Source of the DNA: Pseudarthrobacter phenanthrenivorans | GTDB taxonomy: Bacteria; Actinomycetota; Actinomycetes; Actinomycetales; Micrococcaceae | Length of the DNA stretch: 64,000 nucleotides | NCBI RefSeq assembly: GCF_000813845.1 | Contig: NZ_JWTB01000038.1 | Span: forward strand, 1 to 64,000 | Direction of reading: 5' to 3' | Shown here: in pieces, positions 44,664-53,056 of the stretch | Position numbering within the stretch: position 1 is the first letter of the stretch | How the letters are laid out: each line of letters starts with the position of its first letter | Notes under the pieces: model-generated | Database searches by the model: none | What the model was told of the DNA's origin: nothing | The model's input: the letters and a program-made list of their open reading frames with translations, nothing else | Translations under genes and position numbers: made by a program

Positions 44664-44681
44664 TTCGAAAACATGTTCGAA
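44664..44681 (-). promoter_or_regulatory. Perfect LexA (SOS) box before the radical SAM gene
   Basis: TTCGAAAACATGTTCGAA is a palindrome with intact 6-bp half-sites, 8-25 bp upstream of the ATG at 44656. LexA bound here would cover the start of transcription. Confidence 0.85.
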
Positions 44682-44711
44682 TCAAAGTCAAGGCGCACCG
44701 CGCCCGGCGGG

Positions 44712-45371
44712 CTAATACACGAGCTCCCAACGGACAGTCACGGCAGCCTCCACCCGGTTCACCCCCGGTTCGATGGCCGGCCCTTCGGCTGCGGACGCCC
44801 GCTGCAGCCCGGCAAGCGGAACCGGTCCCGGGGCGGGGCGTGACCCGTCCACGGACAGCACCCGTCCCAGGCGGCCCGAGGCCATCGCGGCATACTGGCC
44901 CGCGCTCCGGAGCGCGTCCTGCCACGCAGCCTCCCGGGCTTGTGCCCGAACGGCGGAGTCGTCGGAAAGGACCAGCTGCAGGTTGTTCAGCCGGACGGTG
45001 TCCCCGGCTGCCCCGACGGCGGCAGAGATGACGGCGGACGCGCCGGCAAGGTCCCGCAGCCTGACCGACAGGCTGCCGGACGCCACGTAGCCCACGAGTT
45101 TCTGGCCCTCGCCGTCCCGCCAGGCGAGGTCGGCGCGGACGGCCAGGCCAGCCGAGCGGATGTCGTCGGGCGCCACACCGCGGGCGCGGAGTGCAGCGCC
45201 AACGTCCCGCAGGCCCCCGGAGGCCGCCGCCCAGGCCTCGTCCACTGACGCGGCACGGCACTCCACGCCAACCGCAACAAGCACCAGGTCCGGGGCCGCC
45301 TCCGCCCACCCCGTTCCCGTGACCGTGATGGTTCCCCCCTGCCCGGTCGCCATGGAGTCGGGGACCATCAC
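44712..45371 (-). CDS. SIMPL (DUF541) domain protein
   Basis: 219 residues. ITVTGTGWAEAAPDLVLVAV at the N-terminus and GVAPDDIRSAGLAV and LVGYVASGSLSVRLRDL in the middle match DUF541. Unlike many members it has no signal peptide. Role unknown. Its GTG start overlaps the stop of the HExxH gene upstream as GTGA, so the two are translated together; ATG 45368 is an alternative start. Confidence 0.88.
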   Translation of the reverse strand: MMVPDSMATGQGGTITVTGTGWAEAAPDLVLVAVGVECRAASVDEAWAAASGGLRDVGAALRARGVAPDDIRSAGLAVRADLAWRDGEGQKLVGYVASGSLSVRLRDLAGASAVISAAVGAAGDTVRLNNLQLVLSDDSAVRAQAREAAWQDALRSAGQYAAMASGRLGRVLSVDGSRPAPGPVPLAGLQRASAAEGPAIEPGVNRVEAAVTVRWELVY

Positions 45372-45820
45372 GCTTTCCTTCCTGCCGCCAGCGGGTAGCC
45401 GCCGGCCGCCAGCCCCGCCCTGCGTTCAAAGATGTTCGCCGTCCCGGGGTTTCCCGTCCGCAGCATCGACCACGCAGCGGCCAAAAGATAGAGCGGGATA
45501 AAAGGCAGGCCCAGGCAGCACGCATACTGGGTGCAATGCCTCTCCTCGTGCTCCAGGAGCGCGGGCCGGGACAGCAGGTCCCCGGCCGGACCGCGGCACA
45601 GCACCACATTGCCCAGGGTGTAGGCGTGCGCGAACGGCAGGCGCCAGCGGTACCCGGCGGCGATGATCATTCCGCGCGGGCCGCGGCTGATCCGCGTCCG
45701 GGCGGCAAGGGCGACGGCGAGCCCGGCCAGGGTGCTCCCGTTGAGGAGGTTTGCTGCCCGCCTGAGCCGCTGGGCCGTCGTCGGGCCGTGAAGGGAACCC
45801 GGCCGCTGCCGCAAAGTCAT
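45368..45820 (-). CDS. Hypothetical protein with HExxH motif, putative membrane metalloprotease
   Basis: 150 residues. The sequence ALLEHEERHCTQYACCLG holds a zinc-protease-like HExxH (His91-Glu92...His95). It is followed by a hydrophobic helix (LPFIPLYLLAAAWSML) and NIFERRA, where Glu132 could be the third metal ligand. An N-terminal hydrophobic stretch (about 30-42) is also present. I know no named family for it. ATG 45820 was chosen because TACCAT on the minus strand (45827-45832) ends 6 nt before it; a longer reading begins 30 codons earlier. Coupled to the SIMPL gene. Confidence 0.7.
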   Translation of the reverse strand: MTLRQRPGSLHGPTTAQRLRRAANLLNGSTLAGLAVALAARTRISRGPRGMIIAAGYRWRLPFAHAYTLGNVVLCRGPAGDLLSRPALLEHEERHCTQYACCLGLPFIPLYLLAAAWSMLRTGNPGTANIFERRAGLAAGGYPLAAGRKA

Positions 45821-45955
45821 GAGGCCATGGTAACCGGAGGGTTCAACTAGACTGGAGGGCAGTGGCCGCCGGTCCTGCCGGCGAGCCCTGACCTGGTCAT
45901 TGAATGACACTGACGTTCAGTGCGTTCATCCATGACCTGCCAGCGGCGGACGCGC

Positions 45956-45999
45956 CGGGCGGGAAACCGCCCGTGGCTGCCCCCGCCGCCGGCAGCCAC
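45956..45999 (+). promoter_or_regulatory. Tandem hairpins upstream of pheS
   Basis: CGGGCGG-GAAA-CCGCCCG (45956-45973) is a 7-bp stem with a GNRA tetraloop. It is followed at once by GTGGCTGCC (45973-45981) pairing with GGCAGCCAC (45991-45999). The pair ends 22 bp before the pheS ATG, in a gap without a recognisable Shine-Dalgarno. It may be a leader structure; no T-box features are seen. Confidence 0.45.
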
Positions 46000-46021
46000 G
46001 ACTCGTAGCTAAGAACAGTAG

Positions 46022-47083
46022 ATGACTGAAACTTTGCCGGGCGCCGCCATCCCGAACCCCACGGATGAGGCCGCCATCAACGCCGCTGTAGATCAGGCCA
46101 TCACCGCCATCGCCGGTGCGGCCACCCTTGACGAGCTGAAGGCGGTGCGCCTTGCCCACAGCGGCGAGAAGTCCCCGCTCAGCCTGGCGAACCGCGAGAT
46201 CGGCCGCCTGCCCAAGGACCAGAAGGCGCTCGCCGGAAAGCTGATGGGCGCCTCCCGCGGCCGGGTGAACAAGGCGCTCGCCGAGCGCACCGCGGTGCTG
46301 GAGGCTGAAAACGACGCCCGCATCCTGGTGGAGGAGACCGTGGACGTCACGGCCGCGCCGCGCCGCCGCCGTGCCGGTGCCCGCCACCCGCTGTCCACCC
46401 TGCAGGACCGCGTGGCCGACATCTTCGTGGGCATGGGCTGGGAGATCGCAGAGGGCCCGGAAGTGGAATCGGAGTGGTTCAACTTCGACGCACTGAACTT
46501 CAAGCCGGACCACCCGGCCCGGGAAATGCAGGACACCTTCTTCGTGGAGCCCCCCGAAGCCCACCTGCTGATGCGCACCCACACCTCCCCGGTTCAGGTC
46601 CGCTCCATGCTCGAGCGCGAGGTGCCCATCTACGTGCTGTGCCCGGGCAAGGTGTTCCGCACCGACGAGCTGGACGCCACCCACACGCCCGTGTTCCACC
46701 AGTTCGAAGGCCTGGCCATCGACAGGAACCTGTCCATGGCGGACCTGCGCGGCACCCTGGAGCACTTCGCCCGGCAGATGTTCGGCGAGGAAGCCCAGAT
46801 CCGTCTGCGCCCCAACTACTTCCCCTTCACCGAGCCCTCCGCCGAGCTGGACATCTTCCACCCCGGCGCCAAGGGCGGGCCTGCCTGGATCGAGTGGGGC
46901 GGCTGCGGCATGGTCAACCCGAACGTCCTGCGCGCCGCCGGCATCGACCCGGACGTCTATTCAGGTTTCGCCTTCGGCATGGGCATCGAGCGCACCCTCA
47001 TGTTCCGCAATGAAGTGGGGGACATGCGCGACATGATCGAAGGCGATGTACGGTTCAGCGAGCACTTCGGGATGGAGATCTAA
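46022..47083 (+). CDS. pheS: Phenylalanine--tRNA ligase alpha subunit
   Basis: 353 residues. Class II synthetase catalytic subunit: an N-terminal coiled coil (KDQKALAGKLMGASRGRVNK), motif 1 region HPLSTLQDRVADIFVGMGWE, motif 2 around VFRTDELDATHTPVFHQFEG, and motif 3 GFAFGMGIERTLMFR. It pairs with PheT, encoded 2 bp downstream. No Shine-Dalgarno is evident before the ATG. Confidence 0.97.
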   Translation: MTETLPGAAIPNPTDEAAINAAVDQAITAIAGAATLDELKAVRLAHSGEKSPLSLANREIGRLPKDQKALAGKLMGASRGRVNKALAERTAVLEAENDARILVEETVDVTAAPRRRRAGARHPLSTLQDRVADIFVGMGWEIAEGPEVESEWFNFDALNFKPDHPAREMQDTFFVEPPEAHLLMRTHTSPVQVRSMLEREVPIYVLCPGKVFRTDELDATHTPVFHQFEGLAIDRNLSMADLRGTLEHFARQMFGEEAQIRLRPNYFPFTEPSAELDIFHPGAKGGPAWIEWGGCGMVNPNVLRAAGIDPDVYSGFAFGMGIERTLMFRNEVGDMRDMIEGDVRFSEHFGMEI

Positions 47084-47085
47084 CA

Positions 47086-49629
47086 GTGCGTATCCCACTT
47101 TCCTGGCTGCGTGAATTCGCGGCAGTACCGGCCGATGCAACAGCCGAAGACGTCATGGCCGAGCTGGTCAAGGTCGGTTTCGAGGAGGAAGCCGTCCACC
47201 GTCCCACGGACACCCTGCAGGGCCCCATCGTGGTGGGCCAGGTCCTGAGTTTGGTCAAGGAACCGCAGACCAACGGCAAGACCATCAACTGGTGCCAGGT
47301 CCGGGTTGTCCCCGAGGGACAGGAGCAGACCCTGGCCGGCGAGGGCATCGACCCCTCCGGCGTGCAGGGCATCATCTGCGGCGCCCACAACTTCGTGGAA
47401 GGCGACAAGGTGGTGGTCACCCTGCCCGGCGCCGTCCTGCCCGGCAACTTCCACATCTCGGCCCGCAAGACCTACGGCCACCTCTCCGCCGGCATGATCG
47501 CCTCCGTCCGCGAACTGGGCATCGGCGAAGACCACGACGGCATCCTGGTGCTGTCCCGCATCGGGCTCGACCCCGAGGTGGGCACCGACGCCATGGAGCT
47601 GCTGGGCCTGTACGACCAGGCCGCGGAAATCAACGTCACCCCGGACCGCGGCTACGCCTTCTCCATCCGCGGCGTGGCCCGCGAGTACGCGCACGCCACC
47701 GGTACCGGCTTCACCGACCCCGCATCCAAGGTCCAGGCGCCTGCGGAACTGTCGGGCGGGTACGGCATCAAGCTCAACGACGACGCCCCCATCTACGGCA
47801 AGCCCGGCTGCGACCGCTTCGTGGCCCGGACTGTCCGCGGCGTGGACGCCACCAAGCCCACCCCGCCGTGGATGGTGTCCCGGCTCCGGCTCGCGGGCAT
47901 CCGCTCCATCTCGCTGCCCGTGGACATTTCCAACTACGTCATGCTTGAGCTGGGACAGCCCACGCACTGCTACGACCTGGACAAACTCTCCGGTGACATC
48001 GTGGTGCGGCGTGCGGCGGCAGGGGAAAAGATCACCACCCTGGACGGCAAGGAACGCACCCTTGACGCCGAGGACCTGCTCATCACCGATGACTCCGGCG
48101 CCATCGGCATCGCCGGCGTCATGGGCGGCGCGGCAACCGAGGTGGGCGATTCGACGTCGAACATCCTGGTGGAATCCGCGCACTTCGACGAGGTGTCCAT
48201 CGGCCGCTCACGGCGCCGGCACAAGCTGCCCTCCGAGGCGTCCAAGCGGTTCGAGCGGGGCGTGGACTGGCAGGTGGCCGGCATCGCCGCCCAGCGTGTG
48301 GTGGACCTCCTCGTGGAGCTTGCCGGCGGTACGGCCGACGACGCCGGAACCGACGTGGGCACCGCACCGGAAACCGTCAGCATCGAACTGCCCGCAGGCT
48401 TCGCCGCCGCACGGATCGGCATCGACTTCACCGGGGAACAGATCGTCACCTCGCTTGAGGACCTGGGCGCCGTTGTGGTGAAGCACGACGCCGGCTGGAC
48501 GGTAACGCCGCCGAGCTGGCGCAGCGACCTGGAGACCAAGGAAGACCTGACCGAGGAAATTGCCCGGCTGGTGGGATACGACAAGATTCCCGCCACGCTT
48601 CCTGTCGCGCCGCCGGGCCGGGGCCTCACCCGCGTCCAGCAGCAGCGCCGCCGCCTCATCCAGGCCCTGGCGGACGCCGGGCTCACCGAGGTCCTGTCCT
48701 ACCCGTTCGTTTCCAAGGCCGCCAACGACACCTTCGGAACGGCGGACGAGGGTGCAGGCCGCAGTGCCGTCAAGCTGGCCAATCCCATCAGCGAAGAGCA
48801 GGGCTACCTGCGCACCTCCATCCTGCCGGGGCTGATCGAGGTGGCCAAGCGGAACCATTCACGCGGCTTCCGGGACCTGGCACTGTTCGAGTCCGGCCTG
48901 GTGTTCCTGCCTGCTGAGAAGATGGGCACCGAATCCATTCCGCCGCTGGGCACCAAGCCGGCCGACGAGGTGCTGGATGCGCTGTACGACGGCGTCCCCG
49001 AGCAGCCGTTCCACGTTGCCGCGGTCCTCACCGGCCACGATTCACCGGCGGCTGCCGCGCACACGCCGCGGGTATGGGACTGGGCCGACGCCCTGGACTT
49101 CGCCCGCCTCGCCGGCGACGTCCTGGGCGTGGAGCTGGTGGTCAGCCAGGGCAGCCACCAGGCGTTCCATCCCGGCCGTGCTGCCCGGCTCTCCCTGCAC
49201 ACAGGCGAAACGGTTGGTTACGCCGGGGAGCTGCACCCCAAGCTGCTCGCCGCCTCGGACATGCCTGCCCGTTCCGTTGCGCTGGAGATCGACGCCGACG
49301 CATTGTTCGAGGCAGCACCTGATGTCATCGTGGCGCGGCACATCTCCACGTTCCCGGTGGCAACCCAGGACGTTGCGCTCGTGGTTCCGGCCGAGGTCCC
49401 CGCGGACGACGTCCTCGCCGCGCTGCGTGAAGGCGCCGGAGAACTGCTGGAGGACGTGGCCCTGTTCGATGTCTACGCAGGAAAGGGCATCGAGGACGGG
49501 AAGAAGTCACTGGCCTTCGGACTGCGGTTCCGCGCCGCCGACCGCACGCTCACCGCTGACGAAGCCTCCGCTGCGCGCGAAAGCGCAGTAGCCCTCGCTG
49601 CCGAACGCTTTGGGGCCGTCCAGCGCTAG
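47086..49629 (+). CDS. pheT: Phenylalanine--tRNA ligase beta subunit
   Basis: 847 residues, GTG start. In order: the N-terminal VRIPLSWLREFAAVPADAT, a tRNA-binding OB domain (about 40-165), the B3/B4 editing domain (RSISLPVDISNYVMLELGQP, HCYDLDKLSGDIVVRRA), B5 (TPPSWRSDLETKEDLTEEIA), the catalytic-like domain, and the C-terminal anticodon-binding FDX-ACB domain (HISTFPVATQDVALVVP, KKSLAFGLRFRAADRTL). Full family length. A strong terminator follows. Confidence 0.97.
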   Translation: MRIPLSWLREFAAVPADATAEDVMAELVKVGFEEEAVHRPTDTLQGPIVVGQVLSLVKEPQTNGKTINWCQVRVVPEGQEQTLAGEGIDPSGVQGIICGAHNFVEGDKVVVTLPGAVLPGNFHISARKTYGHLSAGMIASVRELGIGEDHDGILVLSRIGLDPEVGTDAMELLGLYDQAAEINVTPDRGYAFSIRGVAREYAHATGTGFTDPASKVQAPAELSGGYGIKLNDDAPIYGKPGCDRFVARTVRGVDATKPTPPWMVSRLRLAGIRSISLPVDISNYVMLELGQPTHCYDLDKLSGDIVVRRAAAGEKITTLDGKERTLDAEDLLITDDSGAIGIAGVMGGAATEVGDSTSNILVESAHFDEVSIGRSRRRHKLPSEASKRFERGVDWQVAGIAAQRVVDLLVELAGGTADDAGTDVGTAPETVSIELPAGFAAARIGIDFTGEQIVTSLEDLGAVVVKHDAGWTVTPPSWRSDLETKEDLTEEIARLVGYDKIPATLPVAPPGRGLTRVQQQRRRLIQALADAGLTEVLSYPFVSKAANDTFGTADEGAGRSAVKLANPISEEQGYLRTSILPGLIEVAKRNHSRGFRDLALFESGLVFLPAEKMGTESIPPLGTKPADEVLDALYDGVPEQPFHVAAVLTGHDSPAAAAHTPRVWDWADALDFARLAGDVLGVELVVSQGSHQAFHPGRAARLSLHTGETVGYAGELHPKLLAASDMPARSVALEIDADALFEAAPDVIVARHISTFPVATQDVALVVPAEVPADDVLAALREGAGELLEDVALFDVYAGKGIEDGKKSLAFGLRFRAADRTLTADEASAARESAVALAAERFGAVQR

Positions 49630-49647
49630 CTGGCGCTTCCGGAAGCC

Positions 49648-49685
49648 AAAAGTCCCCGCAACCCTGGGTGGTTGCGGGGACTTTT
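49648..49685. terminator. Strong bidirectional terminator after pheT
   Basis: AAAAGTCCCCGCAACC (49648-49663), loop CTGGGT, and its exact complement (49670-49685). The 16-bp stem carries A/T ends on both sides, giving U-tracts in both directions for pheT and the converging quinone reductase gene. Confidence 0.95.
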
Positions 49686-49707
49686 CCTGTTCGCTGATGA
49701 ATGCTTG

Positions 49708-50673
49708 TCAGGGGACCAGGAGGACCTTGCCCGTGGTCTTGCGGCCCTCAAGGTCCCGGTGTGCCCGGGCGGCCTGGCTCAGCGGGTAGCGCGCACCAAT
49801 CCGGACCTTCAGGCTGCCGTCGGCCGCGGCGGCAAAAATCTCATCGGCGCGCCAGCGCCGCTCGGCGGCGTCCCGCAGGTAATGGCCCATCGTGGGGCGG
49901 GTCAGGAACAGCGAGCCGGCGGCATTGAGCCGTTGCGGATCGAACGGCGGCACCGGACCCGAAGCCGCGCCGAACAGGACCAGCATGCCGCGCACCCGCA
50001 GCGCAGCCAGCGAGCCGTCGAACGTATCCTTCCCCACGCCGTCGTACACCACATCAACGCCGGTCCCGCCGGTAAGTTCGCGTACATGGTGCGGGAAGCC
50101 CTCGTAGCGCAGCACATGGTCCGCCCCGGCCTCCAGGGCAAGGGCTTTCTTTTCATCGTTGGACACCGTGGTGATGACCCTTGCGCCCTTGGCCTTGAGC
50201 AGCTGGATCAGGAGGAGCCCAACACCGCCTGCGCCGGCATGCAGCAACACGGTGTGCCCCGGTTCCACCTTGAACGTGGAGTTGATCAGATAGTGGGCGG
50301 TGGCACCCTGCAGGGGGAGTGCCGCGGCGGTGAAGACGTCCAGGCCCTTCGGTACGGGCAGTGCCGCATCCTCATCCACGAGCGCGTAGTCGGCATAGCA
50401 GTTGATGCCCTCGGCCGTGGCAACGCGGTCACCCACGGCGAAGCCGGTCACACCGTCACCCACGGCCTCCACCGTGCCTGCCGCCTCCGTGCCGGGGACG
50501 AAAGGGTAGGGCACCTTGTAGGTGCCGCTGCGCTTGTAGGTGTCAATGAAGTTGACACCGGCCGCCCCCACCTTGAACAGCAACTGGCCCGGCCCGGGAA
50601 CCGGGATTTCAACCTCGGCATACTCAAGGACTTCCGGTCCGCCTGCCTGCCGTGCGACGATTGCGTGCGTCAT
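49708..50673 (-). CDS. Quinone oxidoreductase, zinc-independent MDR family (QOR-like)
   Basis: 321 residues. NADPH-binding HAGAGGVGLLLIQLLKAKGA and the N-terminal GroES-like domain (VPGTEAAGTVEAVGDGVTGF) are typical of bacterial quinone reductases; structural-zinc cysteines are absent. It likely reduces quinones or enals in the cytoplasm. ATG 50673 has AAAGGAG at good spacing; the open frame continues upstream across the argC control region without similarity. Divergent from argC. Confidence 0.93.
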   Translation of the reverse strand: MTHAIVARQAGGPEVLEYAEVEIPVPGPGQLLFKVGAAGVNFIDTYKRSGTYKVPYPFVPGTEAAGTVEAVGDGVTGFAVGDRVATAEGINCYADYALVDEDAALPVPKGLDVFTAAALPLQGATAHYLINSTFKVEPGHTVLLHAGAGGVGLLLIQLLKAKGARVITTVSNDEKKALALEAGADHVLRYEGFPHHVRELTGGTGVDVVYDGVGKDTFDGSLAALRVRGMLVLFGAASGPVPPFDPQRLNAAGSLFLTRPTMGHYLRDAAERRWRADEIFAAAADGSLKVRIGARYPLSQAARAHRDLEGRKTTGKVLLVP

Positions 50674-50770
50674 GGCTCTCCTTTCGCGGGACCCGGAATC
50701 TCCGGCCCCGGCTGCCGGAACCATCGTAGGGACACCAGCGCCCGTTGCGCCAAGAACCACACCCCCTCTC

Positions 50771-50796
50771 ATGCATAAATATCGATAGGTATGCAT
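50771..50796. promoter_or_regulatory. ArgR-type operator (ARG box) before argC
   Basis: ATGCATA (50771-50777) and TATGCAT (50790-50796) form AT-rich inverted half-sites like those of ArgR operators, in an otherwise GC-rich setting. The regulator argR is the sixth gene of this locus, so feedback by arginine is expected. Confidence 0.65.
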
Positions 50797-50807
50797 AACT
50801 ATTGCTG

Positions 50808-50813
50808 TATAGT
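50808..50813 (+). promoter_or_regulatory. argC -10 element, leaderless arrangement
   Basis: TATAGT ends 6 nt before the argC ATG, so transcription would start at or one base from the A of ATG. There is no Shine-Dalgarno. The ARG box lies where RNA polymerase would bind. Confidence 0.6.
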
Positions 50814-50819
50814 CGAAGC

Positions 50820-51851
50820 ATGACTATTTCTGTTGCGGTCTCGGGAGCCAGTGGCTACGCCGGGGGAGAAGTCCTCCGCCTCCTTGCCGGGCACCCCGGG
50901 GTGACCATCGGCGCCATCACCGCCCACAGCAATGCAGGATCCCGGCTCGGTGAACTCCAGCCGCACCTCCACGGACTTGCCAGCCGCATCCTGGAGGACA
51001 CCACGGTGGAGAATCTCTCAGGCCATGATGTCGTGTTCCTCGCCCTGCCGCACGGAGCCTCCGGGGAAATTGCCGCCCAGCTGCCTGAGGGAACCCTGGT
51101 CATCGACGCCGGCGCCGACCACCGCCTGGAGGATCCGGCCGCCTGGGAGAAGTTCTACGGCTCCGCCCACGCCGGCACCTGGCCCTACGGGCTGCCGGAA
51201 CTGCCCGGCCAGCGGGAGGCCCTCAAAGGTGCCAGGCGCATCGCCGTGCCCGGCTGCTACCCCACGTCTTCCCTCCTGGCCCTGGCGCCAGGGTTCGCCG
51301 CCCGCCTCCTGGAGCCCGACGACGTCGTCATCGTTTCCGCGTCCGGCACCTCGGGCGCCGGCAAGGCGGCCAAGGTCAACCTCATCGGCTCCGAAGTGAT
51401 GGGCTCCATGAGCCCCTACGGTGTGGGCGGCGGACACCGGCACACGCCGGAAATCGAGCAGGGGCTCAGTAACGCCGCCGGCGAAAAGGTCTCCGTCTCC
51501 TTCACGCCCACACTGGCGCCGATGAGCCGCGGCATCCTGACCACGGCCACCGCGAAGGTCAAGGCCGGCACCGCGGCGGCCCAGCTGCGGCAGGCCTGGA
51601 CGGAAGCGTACGACGACGAGCCCTTCGTCCATGTGCTGCCGGAAGGCCAGTGGCCCGCCACCAAGTCCGTCCAGGGATCAAACCATGCGGCCATGCAGCT
51701 GGTGTTCGACCCCCACGCAGGGCGTGTCGTCGTCACCTGCGTGATCGACAACCTCACCAAGGGCACCGCCGGCGGCGCCGTACAGTCAATGAACATCGCA
51801 CTCGGCCTGCCGGAAACCGCCGGCCTCAACCTGCAGGGAGTAGCCCCGTGA
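50820..51851 (+). CDS. argC: N-acetyl-gamma-glutamyl-phosphate reductase
   Basis: 343 residues. NADPH-dependent third step of arginine synthesis. SVAVSGASGYAGGEVLRLLA is the nucleotide-binding start; the active Cys146 lies in VPGCYPTSSLLAL, and the substrate-binding GVGGGHRHTPEIEQ follows. ATG 50820 fits the -10 spacing; a reading from 50802 would begin inside the promoter. First gene of argCJBDFR; argJ overlaps by 4 bp. Confidence 0.97.
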   Translation: MTISVAVSGASGYAGGEVLRLLAGHPGVTIGAITAHSNAGSRLGELQPHLHGLASRILEDTTVENLSGHDVVFLALPHGASGEIAAQLPEGTLVIDAGADHRLEDPAAWEKFYGSAHAGTWPYGLPELPGQREALKGARRIAVPGCYPTSSLLALAPGFAARLLEPDDVVIVSASGTSGAGKAAKVNLIGSEVMGSMSPYGVGGGHRHTPEIEQGLSNAAGEKVSVSFTPTLAPMSRGILTTATAKVKAGTAAAQLRQAWTEAYDDEPFVHVLPEGQWPATKSVQGSNHAAMQLVFDPHAGRVVVTCVIDNLTKGTAGGAVQSMNIALGLPETAGLNLQGVAP

Positions 51852-53014
51852 CCATCACCGCCCCCATGGGATTCCGGGCAGCCGGCGTCACCGCCGGCCT
51901 CAAGGCCTCCGGCAACCCGGACCTGGCCCTGGTCGTCAATGACGGCCCCGCCAAGGCCGCCGCCGCCGTCTTCACCAGCAACCGGGTGGCAGCCGCCCCC
52001 GTGCATTGGTCCCGCCAGGTGGTCTCCGACGGCCGCGTGGACGCCGTCATCCTCAACTCCGGCGGGGCCAACGCCTGCACCGGACCCACCGGCTTCCAGA
52101 ACACCCACAGCACCGCGGAAAAAGTCGCCGAGGTCCTGGGCATTTCCGCCACCGACGTCTTCGTCTGCTCCACCGGCCTGATCGGCGAGCAGCTGCCCAT
52201 GGACAAGATCCTGCCCGGCGTCGAGGCCGCTGCCGCGGCGCTCAGCACTGATGGCGGCCCTGCCGCCGGCACGGCCATCATGACCACCGACAGCGTCCCC
52301 AAGTCCGCGCTCTTTATCGGCAGCGACGCCGACGGCCAGGAATTCAGCATCGGCGGCATCGCCAAGGGCGCCGGCATGCTGGCTCCGGGGCTGGCCACCA
52401 TGCTGGTGGTGCTCACCACCGACGCCGTCGTGGAGCCCGAGATGCTCGACGTCGTGCTCCGCGATGCCACCCGGGTGACCTTCGACCGTGCCGATTCAGA
52501 CGGCTGCATGTCCACCAATGACACCGTGGTCCTGCTGGCCTCCGGTGCGTCAGGGGCGGTGCCCTCCGCGGAAGCCTTTGGCGCCGGCCTCACGCAGGTC
52601 TGTGCGGAGCTGGCACGGAAACTGATTGCGGACGCCGAAGGCGCCAGCCATGACATCGCCATCCGCACGTTCAATGCCGCCAGCGAAGCCGACGCCGAAA
52701 CCGTCAGCCGCTCCGTGGCCCGCTCCAACCTGTTCAAGGCCGCCATCTTCGGCAAGGACCCCAATTGGGGCCGCGTCCTGTCGGCCGTAGGCACCACGGA
52801 TGCGGCCTTCGAGCCCGACAAGCTCAACGTGGCCATGAACGGCGTCCAGATCTGCCGCAACGGCAGCATCGGCGACGACCGCGGCCTGGTGGACCTGGAG
52901 CCCCGCGAAGTGCTGGTGGAGATCGACCTGCAGGCAGGCGATGCGGAAGCCACCATCTGGACCAACGACCTCACCCACGACTACGTCCACGAAAACAGCG
53001 CCTACTCCAGCTAG
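51848..53014 (+). CDS. argJ: Bifunctional glutamate N-acetyltransferase / amino-acid acetyltransferase ArgJ
   Basis: 388 residues, GTG start overlapping argC. It recycles the acetyl group from acetylornithine to glutamate. The self-cleavage site is in KGAGMLAPGLATMLVVLT, with the nucleophile Thr184 of the new N-terminus. The second half has TFDRADSDGCMSTNDTVVLL and GRVLSAVGTTDAAFEPDKL. Whether it also uses acetyl-CoA cannot be told from sequence alone. Confidence 0.96.
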   Translation: MTITAPMGFRAAGVTAGLKASGNPDLALVVNDGPAKAAAAVFTSNRVAAAPVHWSRQVVSDGRVDAVILNSGGANACTGPTGFQNTHSTAEKVAEVLGISATDVFVCSTGLIGEQLPMDKILPGVEAAAAALSTDGGPAAGTAIMTTDSVPKSALFIGSDADGQEFSIGGIAKGAGMLAPGLATMLVVLTTDAVVEPEMLDVVLRDATRVTFDRADSDGCMSTNDTVVLLASGASGAVPSAEAFGAGLTQVCAELARKLIADAEGASHDIAIRTFNAASEADAETVSRSVARSNLFKAAIFGKDPNWGRVLSAVGTTDAAFEPDKLNVAMNGVQICRNGSIGDDRGLVDLEPREVLVEIDLQAGDAEATIWTNDLTHDYVHENSAYSS

Positions 53015-53056
53015 GAGCGCGCGCCCAAGGCACAGCCCGCTGTGGAAAGTGAACTC

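Noticed and set aside
45901..46021. T-box riboswitch before pheS
   Set aside because: No T-box consensus, specifier loop or antiterminator bulge can be found.
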